A stretch of 64,000 nucleotides of DNA, taken from NCBI RefSeq assembly GCF_900113745.1, contig NZ_FOQL01000001.1:1798001-1862000 (forward strand), in the 5' to 3' direction. Under the pieces are notes generated by a model. The model was not told where the DNA came from, ran no database searches, and was given only the letters and a program-made list of their open reading frames with translations. Origin of the DNA: Pseudomonas guineae. GTDB lineage: Bacteria > Pseudomonadota > Gammaproteobacteria > Pseudomonadales > Pseudomonadaceae. Positions within the stretch are counted from its first letter, which is position 1, and every line of letters starts with the position of its first letter. Position numbers and translations under genes: made by a program. This document shows, one piece after another, positions 36,841-45,958 of the stretch.

Positions 36841-37359
36841 ATGCCAACTCCCGCGTATCTGTCCCTCGAAGGCACCAAGCAAGGCCTGATCACCGCCGGC
36901 ACCTTCACCGAAGATTCCGTCGGTAACATCTTCCAGGAAGGTCATGAAGACCAGATTCTGGTTCAAGCCTTCAACCACCAGGTCATCATCCCGCGTGACC
37001 CACAGTCCGGTCAGCCGACTGGCCAGCGCGTCCACAAGCCGCTGATGATCACCAAAGTCTTCGACAAATCCTCGCCGCTGATCTTCAACTCCCTGACCTC
37101 TGGCGAGCGTTTGAACAAGTGCCGTCTGGAGTGGTACCGCACTTCCTCCACCGGTACTCAAGAGCACTACTTCACCATCGAGCTGGAAGATGCCGTGATC
37201 GTTGACGTGCAGTCGCGTATGCCGAACTGCCAGGATCCGAACATGTCTCACTTCACTCACCTGGAAGACGTGTACTTCACCTACCGCAAAATCGTTTGGA
37301 CCCATGAAGTCTCTGGCACTTCCGGTTCTGACGACTGGCGTACCCCGATCTCCGCCTAA
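36841..37359 (+). CDS. hcp: Type VI secretion tube protein Hcp
   Basis: Hcp forms the hexameric rings of the T6SS inner tube and can carry effectors. The 172-residue protein has the family start PTPAYLSLEGTKQGLITAG and conserved segments FNHQVIIPRDPQSGQPTGQR, KPLMITKVFDKSSPLIFNSL and the C-terminal VYFTYRKIVWTHEVSG. It has no signal peptide and no extension domain. Start ATG 36841 has AAGGAA upstream. It heads the hcp-vgrG-adaptor-effector module and is 189 bases from vgrG. No sheath, baseplate or ClpV gene is in the window, so the module must use a T6SS encoded elsewhere. Confidence 0.95.
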   Translation: MPTPAYLSLEGTKQGLITAGTFTEDSVGNIFQEGHEDQILVQAFNHQVIIPRDPQSGQPTGQRVHKPLMITKVFDKSSPLIFNSLTSGERLNKCRLEWYRTSSTGTQEHYFTIELEDAVIVDVQSRMPNCQDPNMSHFTHLEDVYFTYRKIVWTHEVSGTSGSDDWRTPISA

Positions 37360-37548
37360 ATACAGGCTGAGTTCGTACGCTCCGCATCGGCCAGGCATCG
37401 TCCTGGCCGCTGCGTTTTTAGTGAGACCTGTTTCGCCAAACGCTGACAGGCATCGCGAAAAAGCACGAGTACGCACGGCTACCTAGGCCAGGCCTGGGTT
37501 AAAACTGCGCAGTGGTTTGATTCATGGACGAAACAAGAGGAACAACGA

Positions 37549-39588
37549 ATGTTCGCCGCCGCCAACCAGACTCATTTCAGCCTGAGCATCGAAGGCGTCA
37601 GCCACGATCTGCAGGTGCTCGAATTCAGCGGCCGTGAGGCGATCAGCCAGCCCTTCGAGTTTGAGCTGGAACTGGTCAGCGAACGCCCTGATCTCGACCT
37701 GGAAAGCCTGCTGCACCAAGCTGCTTTTCTGGCGTTCAACCAAGCCGACAACGGTATTCATGGGCAGATCTACCGCGTTGCCCAAGGCGAGTCCGGTAAA
37801 CGCCTAACCCGCTACCACGTCACCTTGCGCCCGCAACTGGCCTATCTGGCGCACCGCACCAACCAACGCATCTTCCAACACCTGACGGTGGAAAAGATCA
37901 TCAGCCAAGTGCTCGAAGAGCACGGCATTCAGGCCAACGCCTACCAATTTCAACTCGGCTCGATTTACCCCGAGCGCGAGTACTGTGTGCAGTACGACGA
38001 AACCGACCTGCACTTTGTGCAGCGTCTGTGCGAGGAAGAAGGTATTCACTACCACTTCCAGCACAGTGAGCAAGGCCATGTATTGACGTTCGGCGACGAT
38101 CAAACGCCGTTCCCCAAGCTGGCGCCAACCGCCTACCAGCAAGACAGCGGCCTGGTCGCCGATGACCCAGTGATCAAGCGCTTTGGCGTGCGCGTGGAAA
38201 CCCGTACCAGCCGGGTGACCCGCCGCGACTACGACTTTGAAAAACCCAAACTGCTGATGGAAGCGGACGCCAAAAGCGCGTTCAAACCCGACCTAGAGGA
38301 TTACGATTACCCTGGCCGCTTTGTCGACCGTGAACGTGGCAAGCACCTCAGCCAGCGCGCGCTGGAACGCCATCGTCACGACTTCGAACAGGCTCAAGGC
38401 GATAGCGACCAACCGCTGCTGGTCAGTGGCCACTTCCTCGCCCTGACCGAGCACCCACGCACCAGCTGGAACGACCTGTGGTTGCTCACTGAAGTCAGCC
38501 ATGAAGGCAAGCAGCCGCAAGTGCTGGAAGAGTCAGTCACCAGCCACACCGAGGTCAGTGACGGCTTCCAGCAGGGCTACCGCAACCACTTCCGCGCCAC
38601 CCCCTGGACGGTGCTCTACCGCCCAGCGCTCAACCACCCGAAACCGCGCATCCTCGGCAGCCAAAGCGCCGTGGTCACTGGCCCGCCGGGTGAAGAAATC
38701 CATTGCGACGAATACGGCCGGATCAAAGTGCAGTTCTTCTGGGACCGTGAAGGCCAAGCCGACGATAAAACCAGCTGCTGGCTGCGCGTCAGCTCCAGCT
38801 GGGCCGGCGACCGCTACGGCGGCATCGCCATCCCACGGGTCGGCATGGAAGTCGTGATCACCTTCCTCGAAGGCGACCCCGACCAACCGCTGGTCACCGG
38901 CTGCCTGTACCACGCCGAACACGTAGTGCCCTACGACCTGCCGGCGAACAAAACCCGCAGCCTGTTCAAAACCCTCAGCAGCCCTGGCGGCGGTGGCTAC
39001 AACGAACTGCGCATTGAAGACAAAAAAGGTGCCGAGCAAATCTACCTGCACGCCGAGCGCGACTGGGACGAGAACATCGAGCACGACCAGAAAATCCGCA
39101 TCGGCAACGAACGCCACGATACCGTTGAAGCCAACAGCTACAGCGAATTCAAAGCCGAAGAACACCGCACCACCCACGCCGACCGCAAAAGCGAAGTCAA
39201 AGCCAACGATCACCTTACCGTCGGCAACAACCAACACATCAAGATCGGCACTGGCCAGTTCATCAATGCCGGGCAGGAAATCCACCTTTCCAGCGGCCAG
39301 AAAGTCGTACTCGAAGCCGGCAGCGAACTCACCCTCAAAGCCGCCGGCAGCTTTATCAAACTCGACGCCAGCGGAATCACGATGGTCGGCCCGATTATCA
39401 AAATCAACTCAGGTGGCGGCCCAGGCAGTGGTTCGGGGGCAGCACCGATTCGGCCGGGCAAGGTTAAACCGGCGGATGTGGATAAGGCGGGTGAGTTGTT
39501 GATTCAGGCGCAACGGCAGGCATTGATGCGCGCCACACCTCGCTGCGAAATATGCGAACAGATGCAACAGCGGGGGGCTGAGACCTGA
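37549..39588 (+). CDS. vgrG: Type VI secretion spike protein VgrG
   Basis: VgrG is the trimeric spike that tips the Hcp tube and carries cargo. The 679-residue protein has the gp27-like region (LVSERPDLDLESLLHQ; VQYDETDLHFVQRLCEEEGI), the gp5 OB-fold (GRIKVQFFWDREG; SSWAGDRYGGIAIPRVGMEV; DPDQPLVTGCLYH) and a C-terminal beta-helix (VGNNQHIKIGTGQFINAG). A Gly/Ser/Pro linker (about residues 622-640) leads to a short tail with CEIC (about 665-668). No enzymatic C-terminal domain is present, so the tail more likely docks the adaptor. Its stop overlaps the DUF4123 start by one base (TGATG). Confidence 0.95.
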   Translation: MFAAANQTHFSLSIEGVSHDLQVLEFSGREAISQPFEFELELVSERPDLDLESLLHQAAFLAFNQADNGIHGQIYRVAQGESGKRLTRYHVTLRPQLAYLAHRTNQRIFQHLTVEKIISQVLEEHGIQANAYQFQLGSIYPEREYCVQYDETDLHFVQRLCEEEGIHYHFQHSEQGHVLTFGDDQTPFPKLAPTAYQQDSGLVADDPVIKRFGVRVETRTSRVTRRDYDFEKPKLLMEADAKSAFKPDLEDYDYPGRFVDRERGKHLSQRALERHRHDFEQAQGDSDQPLLVSGHFLALTEHPRTSWNDLWLLTEVSHEGKQPQVLEESVTSHTEVSDGFQQGYRNHFRATPWTVLYRPALNHPKPRILGSQSAVVTGPPGEEIHCDEYGRIKVQFFWDREGQADDKTSCWLRVSSSWAGDRYGGIAIPRVGMEVVITFLEGDPDQPLVTGCLYHAEHVVPYDLPANKTRSLFKTLSSPGGGGYNELRIEDKKGAEQIYLHAERDWDENIEHDQKIRIGNERHDTVEANSYSEFKAEEHRTTHADRKSEVKANDHLTVGNNQHIKIGTGQFINAGQEIHLSSGQKVVLEAGSELTLKAAGSFIKLDASGITMVGPIIKINSGGGPGSGSGAAPIRPGKVKPADVDKAGELLIQAQRQALMRATPRCEICEQMQQRGAET

Positions 39589-40430
39589 TGCAGCGCTCCA
39601 ATTACCTACTTATCGACGGTGTTCTTCGTAAGGGCGTGATCGCTGAACTCTACGGGCGCGACGAGGAGATAGAAGTCGAGCCTCTCTACCTCGGGACCCG
39701 CTGGCAAGATGCCCACGATTTGGGACCTATCCTCGTCGCAGTCTCGCCCCAGTCCAGCCTCCTGTCAGAGGCTCGGAGTAATGTGACCTGGTTGAGTTGT
39801 GCCAGCTTTCTATTGAGCGATAGACCTTTGCAGGAGGTCGCCGACCACCTGCGTGAGTTCATTTGTGCGCGCGATGGAGCTGGCAGCCAAAGCTTGCTGC
39901 GCTTTGCCGATCCACTAGTCACTTGGCATTGGTTGGCTAGCTACGCCCCGTCGCAATACGCGCACCTACTTGGCCCTATCACAGAGTGGGAGGTGGCCCT
40001 AGTTGCAGCGAAGTGGCTGCCCCATACCGAGCCGCAGTGGAATAGCTTTACAGCAAAAGATCACCCACCCCGTCTCTTCGACCGCACTTATATCGATGAG
40101 AGGCAAGAGGCTGCGTTGCAGCAGGCTTATCACTGGCGACTGAAAGAGCGTCTGCATAACTGGCTTCAAACATATGCAACGGAGTCCCTGCAGCAGCGGA
40201 GGCTACTGGATCAGGGGGGTTGGTTAGATGGTCGCCTGCAAAGTGCAGAGCAGGCAGGACTCATAAGTGAGCGCAGCATAGCCATATGGGCAATGTTAAG
40301 CCTTGAGCAAGGGGATGACTTTGCTAGTAACCCTGACACCCCCTACAGCCAGTGGAAGGCGAGGGAGCCACAGGCTCTTGGCCTGCCTGCAGAAGTGAAC
40401 CTCCAGACCTTCTTCAACGAACACGCCTGA
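39588..40430 (+). CDS. DUF4123 T6SS effector adaptor/chaperone
   Basis: DUF4123 (Tap/TEC) proteins load a specific effector onto its VgrG. The 280-residue protein has the family pattern NYLLIDGVLRKGVIAELYGR at the N-terminus, then LGTRWQDAHDLGPILVAV and a central RFADPLVTWHWLASY. The C-terminal 100 residues are helical. It is translationally coupled to vgrG (shared base at 39588) and 19 bases from the effector, the arrangement expected for an adaptor specific to that effector. Codon use is less G+C-biased than in vgrG. Confidence 0.9.
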   Translation: MQRSNYLLIDGVLRKGVIAELYGRDEEIEVEPLYLGTRWQDAHDLGPILVAVSPQSSLLSEARSNVTWLSCASFLLSDRPLQEVADHLREFICARDGAGSQSLLRFADPLVTWHWLASYAPSQYAHLLGPITEWEVALVAAKWLPHTEPQWNSFTAKDHPPRLFDRTYIDERQEAALQQAYHWRLKERLHNWLQTYATESLQQRRLLDQGGWLDGRLQSAEQAGLISERSIAIWAMLSLEQGDDFASNPDTPYSQWKAREPQALGLPAEVNLQTFFNEHA

Positions 40431-40449
40431 CAGACGCGAAGGATTCGCC

Positions 40450-43400
40450 ATGACCGATTCGAACAGGCAAGCGGCCAAAGACAGCCTGCGTGCCACCTTC
40501 CCTAACAGTTCCGCCGTAAGCACTGGCCAATGTCCGATGCAACAGGGTGAAGTGGCTATTTTCCCCGTGCGTTACGCAATTGATGAATCGCCCAAAAAGG
40601 CAGGACAGCCAGGGCCAAACTCTCTACCGGCTGGCTGGCAGGGGCTCAGCGAAATGCCTCGCCTGCACACCCGCACCTATACGCTTCGTCAACTAAGAGA
40701 CGGCTGGGTGTATGTGTTCGACCGCACGGCCAAGACCTTTCACGAGTATCGACTCATCGGTTGTCAGTTCACGCGGATCAAATGGGCAGATAAGCAACTC
40801 AACCAGGATACACGCACCGGCTCGGGCGAGACTAAACCTTATCTGCTTTATCCCAAGACCAGCTCGCTGCTGATTGCCTACTCGGTGGCGCAATGGACTT
40901 GGCGCACCTGCGAGCGAATGCGCTCCACCCCCAAGCTGCAAAGCCAGTGGATGCGCGAGCTCGATCTGCCCAGATATTGTCAGAGCCTTAAAGCGCCTCA
41001 CACCGCTCCCTTGTCCCGCCTTGCCGAGCTGGTTGCTGATATCGACCCCGGTGCAGCCAGTGCCAGAGCGAGCTTTACGTCCTCAATATTGCCGACTCTG
41101 GCGCAGGCCGAGGGTCAGGAATGCAAACCGATTATCGGCAGCGATCAAATCATCGGCAGCGTGCCAGATAAGGACACTGCTCTGATGCTGGCGCTGCAAG
41201 ACCCATTGGCTGCGGTCGACGACCTGGCCATGCAGCTGACCGGGCGCCACATTGAGCAGCACCTGTTTGAAAAAGAGCATCACCATCGCCTGGAAGTGGC
41301 GGGGAATATTGAGATGTTTGCCGGCCTTCCTCTAGATCCGTTTAACGAAAGCGACTGGCCTCGCGGCGCCCTCAAGGATGAGGCTAAGCGGCAGGTGTTT
41401 ATCCGCGACGCGCAGAAATACCTAGATAGTTATATGGCTCTGGTCAAACCCAGTTTCCCAGTGTTTGACCCTGCTGTTAGCGCCGCACGCTCCACCGCTC
41501 TGGGTATGGAGGGGCGAGATTTAGACAAAAAGTATGGTGCAGGGACTGCTACCAAGCTGGAGAAGAAAGCCCAGCTATGGATTTCCCGAGCCCCCTTGCG
41601 TGATCAAGTCAAATACCAGGAAGCCCTCGACTACCGCCGCGATCGCCACCGCGAACTAGTCGTGCTGATGCGGCATATCGACAGCGCACGGAATGACCTG
41701 ATCCCCTGGTTGGAATACATCAAGACCGACCCGGGTAAGGTGTTTCTCGACCCCTGTGCCGAGCAGCAGTCGGCGTTGCTCATTCGCACCGCTCAGGGGC
41801 TGTTCGACGTGTTCGGCCAGACCGAAGCAGGTAAGAACTGGCTATGCCAGGAGTATGCGCAACCCAAGACATTGCTCGGTCTGGCTTTGTACAACTTCGA
41901 TGCCGAGTTAGCCCATACCCTCGAAGCCATTGCGACGAATTTTGCCGCAAGCGGTAGCCTCGACCCTGGTCTGGCGACCAGCGCGGTCACCCGCGCCAAT
42001 GAAACCTACAGCCTGCTCACAGACGATAGTGTGCGCAACAGCAAGCTCTTCCAAGCCATGAGCCTGCCGGCTCGCCAGGCTTACGACACTTTGCAGAAAG
42101 TGGCCCGAGTCGTTGCGCACGATACCTGGCAGCTGCTCGTCTACAAACTACTGCCTGCGCTCAGCACCAAATTTGCGCCCACCTGGAAGCCCATCGCCTA
42201 CTCCCTGGTAATGGTGGTGACGCATATAGACACCGAGGTGGTGAAACCATACGTGGTCTACGACCATGGCTACCCGGCCAAGAAACAGCAGTGGGATGCA
42301 AAATTTGCCCAGCTTGCAAAGAAAATTAAAGGGCAAACCCGTACCGCCACTTTTGGCGCCAAGCATGAAAAGGCCGCAGCAAACCGCCAGCTTGTTCAAC
42401 TCTATGAAGGGCGTCAGCTCTTGATGGCCAATGAGCCCAATAGGATTTTGGCCAAAGGCGAAGTCCGCGTGCAGCAGCGCACCACGCTGATACAGCAACA
42501 GGTGGAGTTTCTGCATACGCTGGGCAAATCCGAATTGGTCGAGCAACTGGAACTCAAAAGGCGCAATTACAGCGCCTATCTTGGCCGCTTGAAAAAATGG
42601 ATGGCCAGCGGACTGGGCAACGGCTTGGCGGCCTTGGTAGCCGCCCTGAATATCTGGAACTTCAAGAACAGCATGGATCAGGCCAGGGCCGATGGTCATT
42701 GGAGCCAGGATGATCTGAAGTCCCTCAGCAGCGCAGGGGCTCAGCTCGGTAATGTTGTCATGGCCCTGACGCTGATGCCTCGCTGGGCGGCGATGAGCAA
42801 GTTGAGTGTCGTAGCTTATCTGGAAGGGAATCCGGTCACGACGAAGTTCACCCAGGCGTCCATACAGAGTTGGGCTGTAGCCAATGCCGAACTGGCCACA
42901 ATGGTGCGCTCCTTTGCGCTACGTGCTGTGGGCATGGCGACGTTGGGCGTGATTGCCAATGGCGTCGACGCATGGCAATTGCATTCGGCCGCTGGCAACG
43001 CCAGTGGCAGCGATGAGGCGCTGGCGTTAAGAACAAAGGGAATTGCTGCTATTGCGATGGCCGGTCTTTCGTTCGCACAACTCGGGTATGGGTTAGCGGG
43101 TGCATTTGGCTTCAAAGCCATCGGTCTTGTATTCGCATCTTGGATCCTGTGGGGCTTTTTTATTGCCGGGGTCATTTACCTGGCTGCAACTTTTATTGCC
43201 AATAACCTAAAGCGCGAGGGCTTAAAGCTCTGGTTGTGGCGCTGCTGCTGGACCCAGGACAAGGCACCCTATTGGGCCAACACGTCTCAGGGGCGTCAGG
43301 ATGAGTTAAAAGCCCTGCACGAAGTGCTGATGCGCCCCACCCTTTGCGCCAAAACGGTCACGGGCAACTATGGGGCCAGCAGTGTCTGCCTGCAGATCGC

Positions 43401-43872
43401 CCTGCCGGCGGATCTGGAGGGCAAGCGTGTGCGTCTGCACCCGATTATGGTCGAGGAGGGCTTGCTCTGGATGCCGGACAAACAGACCGGCTACCGGGCC
43501 GGGATGTATGGCAGCTATATCGCCGAAGGCGAATGGGTGCCTACGAGCGCGCTCGGTAACTTTGAGCGCAAGGCCTCGGCCTTTGTGCCCTATAACGAAG
43601 GCGAAGCCCGTGTCTGGCAGGTGTCACTGCCCCACTCCAAGGGCATGGACCGCCTGGAGCTGGAAATTCTCTACCCCGAAGACGTGGTTTCCCGCCAGGA
43701 TGGGCGTGGCTACCGCTTCAGTATCGAACTTGACGACATTGCCGAAGGTAAACTCCAGGAAAACCCCTTCGAAAAAAGCCATATTTGCGAGCCTGTCGAT
43801 CAGGACAGCTTAATGCTGGTGGAGAAGGTGCCGGAGAACCAACGCGTGTATTTTAATTTGAGTGTTATTTGA
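40450..43872 (+). CDS. VasX-like T6SS effector (BTH_I2691-family, predicted membrane-acting)
   Basis: This is a putative antibacterial toxin delivered by the adjacent VgrG. The 1140-residue protein opens with a VasX-type N-terminal region (MQQGEVAIFPVRYAIDESPK; MPRLHTRTYTLRQLRDGWVY), about residues 1-180. A long helical middle follows, then a cluster of hydrophobic helices: about 721-737 (GLGNGLAALVAALNIW), 818-840 (ALRAVGMATLGVIANGV) and 864-917 (GIAAIAMAGLSFAQLGYGL, then AIGLVFASWILWGFFIAGVI). The C-terminal 190 residues are soluble beta-rich. No nuclease, lipase or peptidase motif is visible. Colicin-like pore formation is inferred from VasX. Start ATG 40450 has AAGGATT upstream. Confidence 0.85.
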   Translation: MTDSNRQAAKDSLRATFPNSSAVSTGQCPMQQGEVAIFPVRYAIDESPKKAGQPGPNSLPAGWQGLSEMPRLHTRTYTLRQLRDGWVYVFDRTAKTFHEYRLIGCQFTRIKWADKQLNQDTRTGSGETKPYLLYPKTSSLLIAYSVAQWTWRTCERMRSTPKLQSQWMRELDLPRYCQSLKAPHTAPLSRLAELVADIDPGAASARASFTSSILPTLAQAEGQECKPIIGSDQIIGSVPDKDTALMLALQDPLAAVDDLAMQLTGRHIEQHLFEKEHHHRLEVAGNIEMFAGLPLDPFNESDWPRGALKDEAKRQVFIRDAQKYLDSYMALVKPSFPVFDPAVSAARSTALGMEGRDLDKKYGAGTATKLEKKAQLWISRAPLRDQVKYQEALDYRRDRHRELVVLMRHIDSARNDLIPWLEYIKTDPGKVFLDPCAEQQSALLIRTAQGLFDVFGQTEAGKNWLCQEYAQPKTLLGLALYNFDAELAHTLEAIATNFAASGSLDPGLATSAVTRANETYSLLTDDSVRNSKLFQAMSLPARQAYDTLQKVARVVAHDTWQLLVYKLLPALSTKFAPTWKPIAYSLVMVVTHIDTEVVKPYVVYDHGYPAKKQQWDAKFAQLAKKIKGQTRTATFGAKHEKAAANRQLVQLYEGRQLLMANEPNRILAKGEVRVQQRTTLIQQQVEFLHTLGKSELVEQLELKRRNYSAYLGRLKKWMASGLGNGLAALVAALNIWNFKNSMDQARADGHWSQDDLKSLSSAGAQLGNVVMALTLMPRWAAMSKLSVVAYLEGNPVTTKFTQASIQSWAVANAELATMVRSFALRAVGMATLGVIANGVDAWQLHSAAGNASGSDEALALRTKGIAAIAMAGLSFAQLGYGLAGAFGFKAIGLVFASWILWGFFIAGVIYLAATFIANNLKREGLKLWLWRCCWTQDKAPYWANTSQGRQDELKALHEVLMRPTLCAKTVTGNYGASSVCLQIALPADLEGKRVRLHPIMVEEGLLWMPDKQTGYRAGMYGSYIAEGEWVPTSALGNFERKASAFVPYNEGEARVWQVSLPHSKGMDRLELEILYPEDVVSRQDGRGYRFSIELDDIAEGKLQENPFEKSHICEPVDQDSLMLVEKVPENQRVYFNLSVI

Positions 43873-43873
43873 A

Positions 43874-44623
43874 ATGAATATTTTCAGAATTTCGACTTTA
43901 TGGGTTCCCGATCATCACCTTAATATGGAGTGGGATCATCCAGAGAGACCTGCTCTAAAGGAATGGAGCATAAAGGCCTTTGATGGAAACCTTTTATTGG
44001 CCAGTTTAGGTTTTTTATTACCTACTCTCGGTGTGTTCTTTGTTATGTGGTTAATTGAAGGCGATATATGGTTGGGGTTAATACCATCAGCTTTCGTCGG
44101 ATATATTACCTACAACGCCTCTGTGCAAAAACGGATGTGCGTACATCGCCTGACTGACGAGGGCGGAGAAGTATACAAGTGGCGAGCAATCCCAGACTTT
44201 ATTTTTGCAAGCATGCCCTGGTTCGCGGGAATTTATCTGATATTGGTACTGTGGGGGTTTACCTTTTCTTCTGAGATAGGGCTTGGGGCCTTGGTGGGTG
44301 GTGGAGGAGTAGGGTTGTTGTATGCGCTCGTATTCACTTCGGAAGACTATAAGAAAGATCAACTGGATCTCAGGCATTGGAAATTTAATTGGGATGAAAT
44401 ATACGAAGTTATATACGACCGCAAAGGCCATGCGATTGGTTTTACTACAGAGGACTCAAGGCCGTATATAGTCAGATTTAAAGAAGATAATGAAAATTTT
44501 TACGGATGTCGTATATATTTTCACCCCAAGATGGCAGAGGAGCTGCTCCGGTTATTCAAAAGCAAGATAGCCCCCAGTATCGTAATAAAAGAAGGTCGTA
44601 TACATTACAGGACTATTGATTAA
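43874..44623 (+). CDS. Membrane protein, candidate immunity protein 1
   Basis: This 249-residue protein has no recognisable family. It has four likely membrane helices (for example LLASLGFLLPTLGVFFVMWL and IYLILVLWGFTF) and a C-terminal soluble domain (WDEIYEVIYDRKGHAIGFTT). Its ATG is one base after the effector stop; a GTG at 43862 would overlap. The position and membrane nature fit an immunity protein that blocks a pore-forming VasX-like toxin in the inner membrane. The DNA is visibly AT-rich and uses AT-ending codons, unlike the genes on either side, which indicates recent transfer with the toxin end. Function is inferred from context only. Confidence 0.65.
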   Translation: MNIFRISTLWVPDHHLNMEWDHPERPALKEWSIKAFDGNLLLASLGFLLPTLGVFFVMWLIEGDIWLGLIPSAFVGYITYNASVQKRMCVHRLTDEGGEVYKWRAIPDFIFASMPWFAGIYLILVLWGFTFSSEIGLGALVGGGGVGLLYALVFTSEDYKKDQLDLRHWKFNWDEIYEVIYDRKGHAIGFTTEDSRPYIVRFKEDNENFYGCRIYFHPKMAEELLRLFKSKIAPSIVIKEGRIHYRTID

Positions 44624-44748
44624 TCCGGACTTTTTGCTACTCAAGTAGGCGAAAAGGGGATGGATTGTTTTTATTGGAAGGGCAAATAAATCTGTCCTCT
44701 TTTAGGGATAAATTAGATCGGTTGCACAAATATGCTAAAGGAATGCCT

Positions 44749-45351
44749 ATGCAGCAGAAGCGGATTCGCCTCTTCGCTAACAATGTTCAGTTCACCGATG
44801 ATGGGTTCAACCGGTATGAGCCGCTGGTGCGTCAGCCGAGTACACATCAGGGGAAATCCGCCCTCTTATGCGCTGTAACCCTATTTGGCTTGTTCATATT
44901 TGGCGTAGCTACTGAGCGCGACTGGTTGGCAGGGATCATGGGAATTGCAACGCCAATTATTCCATTCGTAGTGCTGTATTGGCTTGGTCGCGGCATTCCG
45001 GAAGACAAGGTCGAGGTGTACGCGGAGCAGGGTGGGCTGCTGCTTACATTTGAGTGCGGCCGGTTTCCTGAGCTCAGCACGGATATCCGGGTGTCATTTA
45101 CCGAGATCAATTCGCTCACTCTGGAATCAAAAGTGGTGCACGAAGGACGCCTAGGTACTCACCGCTGGCGGCAGTATCGGATCCGAACGTCCTGCTCTGG
45201 CGAAACACCGCATCTATTGATCAACACCTTTCGGCCGATGCATTTGGTTCTGAAAGATCTACAGCAGCTAGCGGCCTTGCCTGGTTTCGGGCATATCGAC
45301 AAGCACCTTGTTGCGCCCCAAGAAGAGCTCGATGCTCTTATCATTGAGTAG
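44749..45351 (+). CDS. Membrane protein, candidate immunity protein 2
   Basis: This 200-residue protein is of no recognised family. It has two membrane helices (LLCAVTLFGLFIFGVAT and GIMGIATPIIPFVVLYWLG) followed by a soluble beta-rich domain (VEVYAEQGGLLLTFECGRF; IRVSFTEINSLTLESKVV) reminiscent of a PH-like bacterial domain. I chose ATG 44749 because AAAGGA is spaced correctly; ATG 44743 and an upstream TTG at 44665 are in frame. Its layout (helix pair then beta domain) parallels the previous gene, so the two may be distant paralogues. Its 3' end overlaps the convergent gene by 11 bases. Confidence 0.6.
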   Translation: MQQKRIRLFANNVQFTDDGFNRYEPLVRQPSTHQGKSALLCAVTLFGLFIFGVATERDWLAGIMGIATPIIPFVVLYWLGRGIPEDKVEVYAEQGGLLLTFECGRFPELSTDIRVSFTEINSLTLESKVVHEGRLGTHRWRQYRIRTSCSGETPHLLINTFRPMHLVLKDLQQLAALPGFGHIDKHLVAPQEELDALIIE

Positions 45352-45958
45352 GCAGGGCGCCCGCTTTTTCTATAGATAGCTCCTCGTTCCTCAACAACTC
45401 CGGCCTCTCCCTCCGCAGTTTGCTCTGCAACATTTCCAGTTGCTCCAGCGCCGCGCGGGCCTCAATGAGTTCGGTGGCGTTGCGTTCGCCGGACTGGGCG
45501 GCTTGTTCGATGCGCTCGCGGATGGCGGGGATCTGCTGTACGCCGCTAGCGTAGGCCATAAGTTGGTCGCGGGTTTGTTGGTCTTCGAAGGCGCTGTATT
45601 GGGCAGGGTCTGAAAGCCGTGCGGCGGAGGCACGTTCGCGGGGTTTGAGTTGGCCCAGGGCTGGGCTGCGTGGGTCGCCTTGGTCAGCCATCAGTTGGAT
45701 CAGCATTTGCGCTTCTTGAGCATTTAATTGCGGCTCGTTGGTTGCGGCTTCTACCGGTTCTGCTGCTGGCGCTGGTGTGGCTACGGGCTGCTTTACCGGG
45801 AGGGCCGCAGGTATGTCTGGCAATTGGATTGACGGCTTAAGCGGCGCTATAGCCTGTTGTGCAAGCGCTGGCGCAGTGTCGGCCTGAGGCATGCGTATGA
45901 CCACGACAGTCACCGCCGTCACCACGCTGAGGAGGACTATACCCAGCCAGCCTTTCAT
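45341..45958 (-). CDS. Membrane-anchored protein of the plcB operon (PA0028-like)
   Basis: This is a 205-residue protein of unknown function. A single N-terminal membrane anchor (WLGIVLLSVVTAVTVVVI) is followed by a Pro/Ala-rich linker (about 30-75) and a helical periplasmic domain with many Gln/Glu/Arg residues (IRERIEQAAQSGERNATELI; ALEQLEMLQSKLRRERPELL). The layout is reminiscent of lipase-specific foldases (anchor, Ala/Pro linker, helical domain), but I see no Lif motif. The ATG overlaps the foldase stop as ATGA. It is third in the plcB operon. Confidence 0.75.
   Translation of the reverse strand: MKGWLGIVLLSVVTAVTVVVIRMPQADTAPALAQQAIAPLKPSIQLPDIPAALPVKQPVATPAPAAEPVEAATNEPQLNAQEAQMLIQLMADQGDPRSPALGQLKPRERASAARLSDPAQYSAFEDQQTRDQLMAYASGVQQIPAIRERIEQAAQSGERNATELIEARAALEQLEMLQSKLRRERPELLRNEELSIEKAGALPTQ

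Noticed and set aside
43862..43873. GTG 43862 as the start of candidate immunity protein 1
   Set aside because: It is possible and would couple translation to the effector, but the ATG at 43874 is a better codon; left as an alternative.
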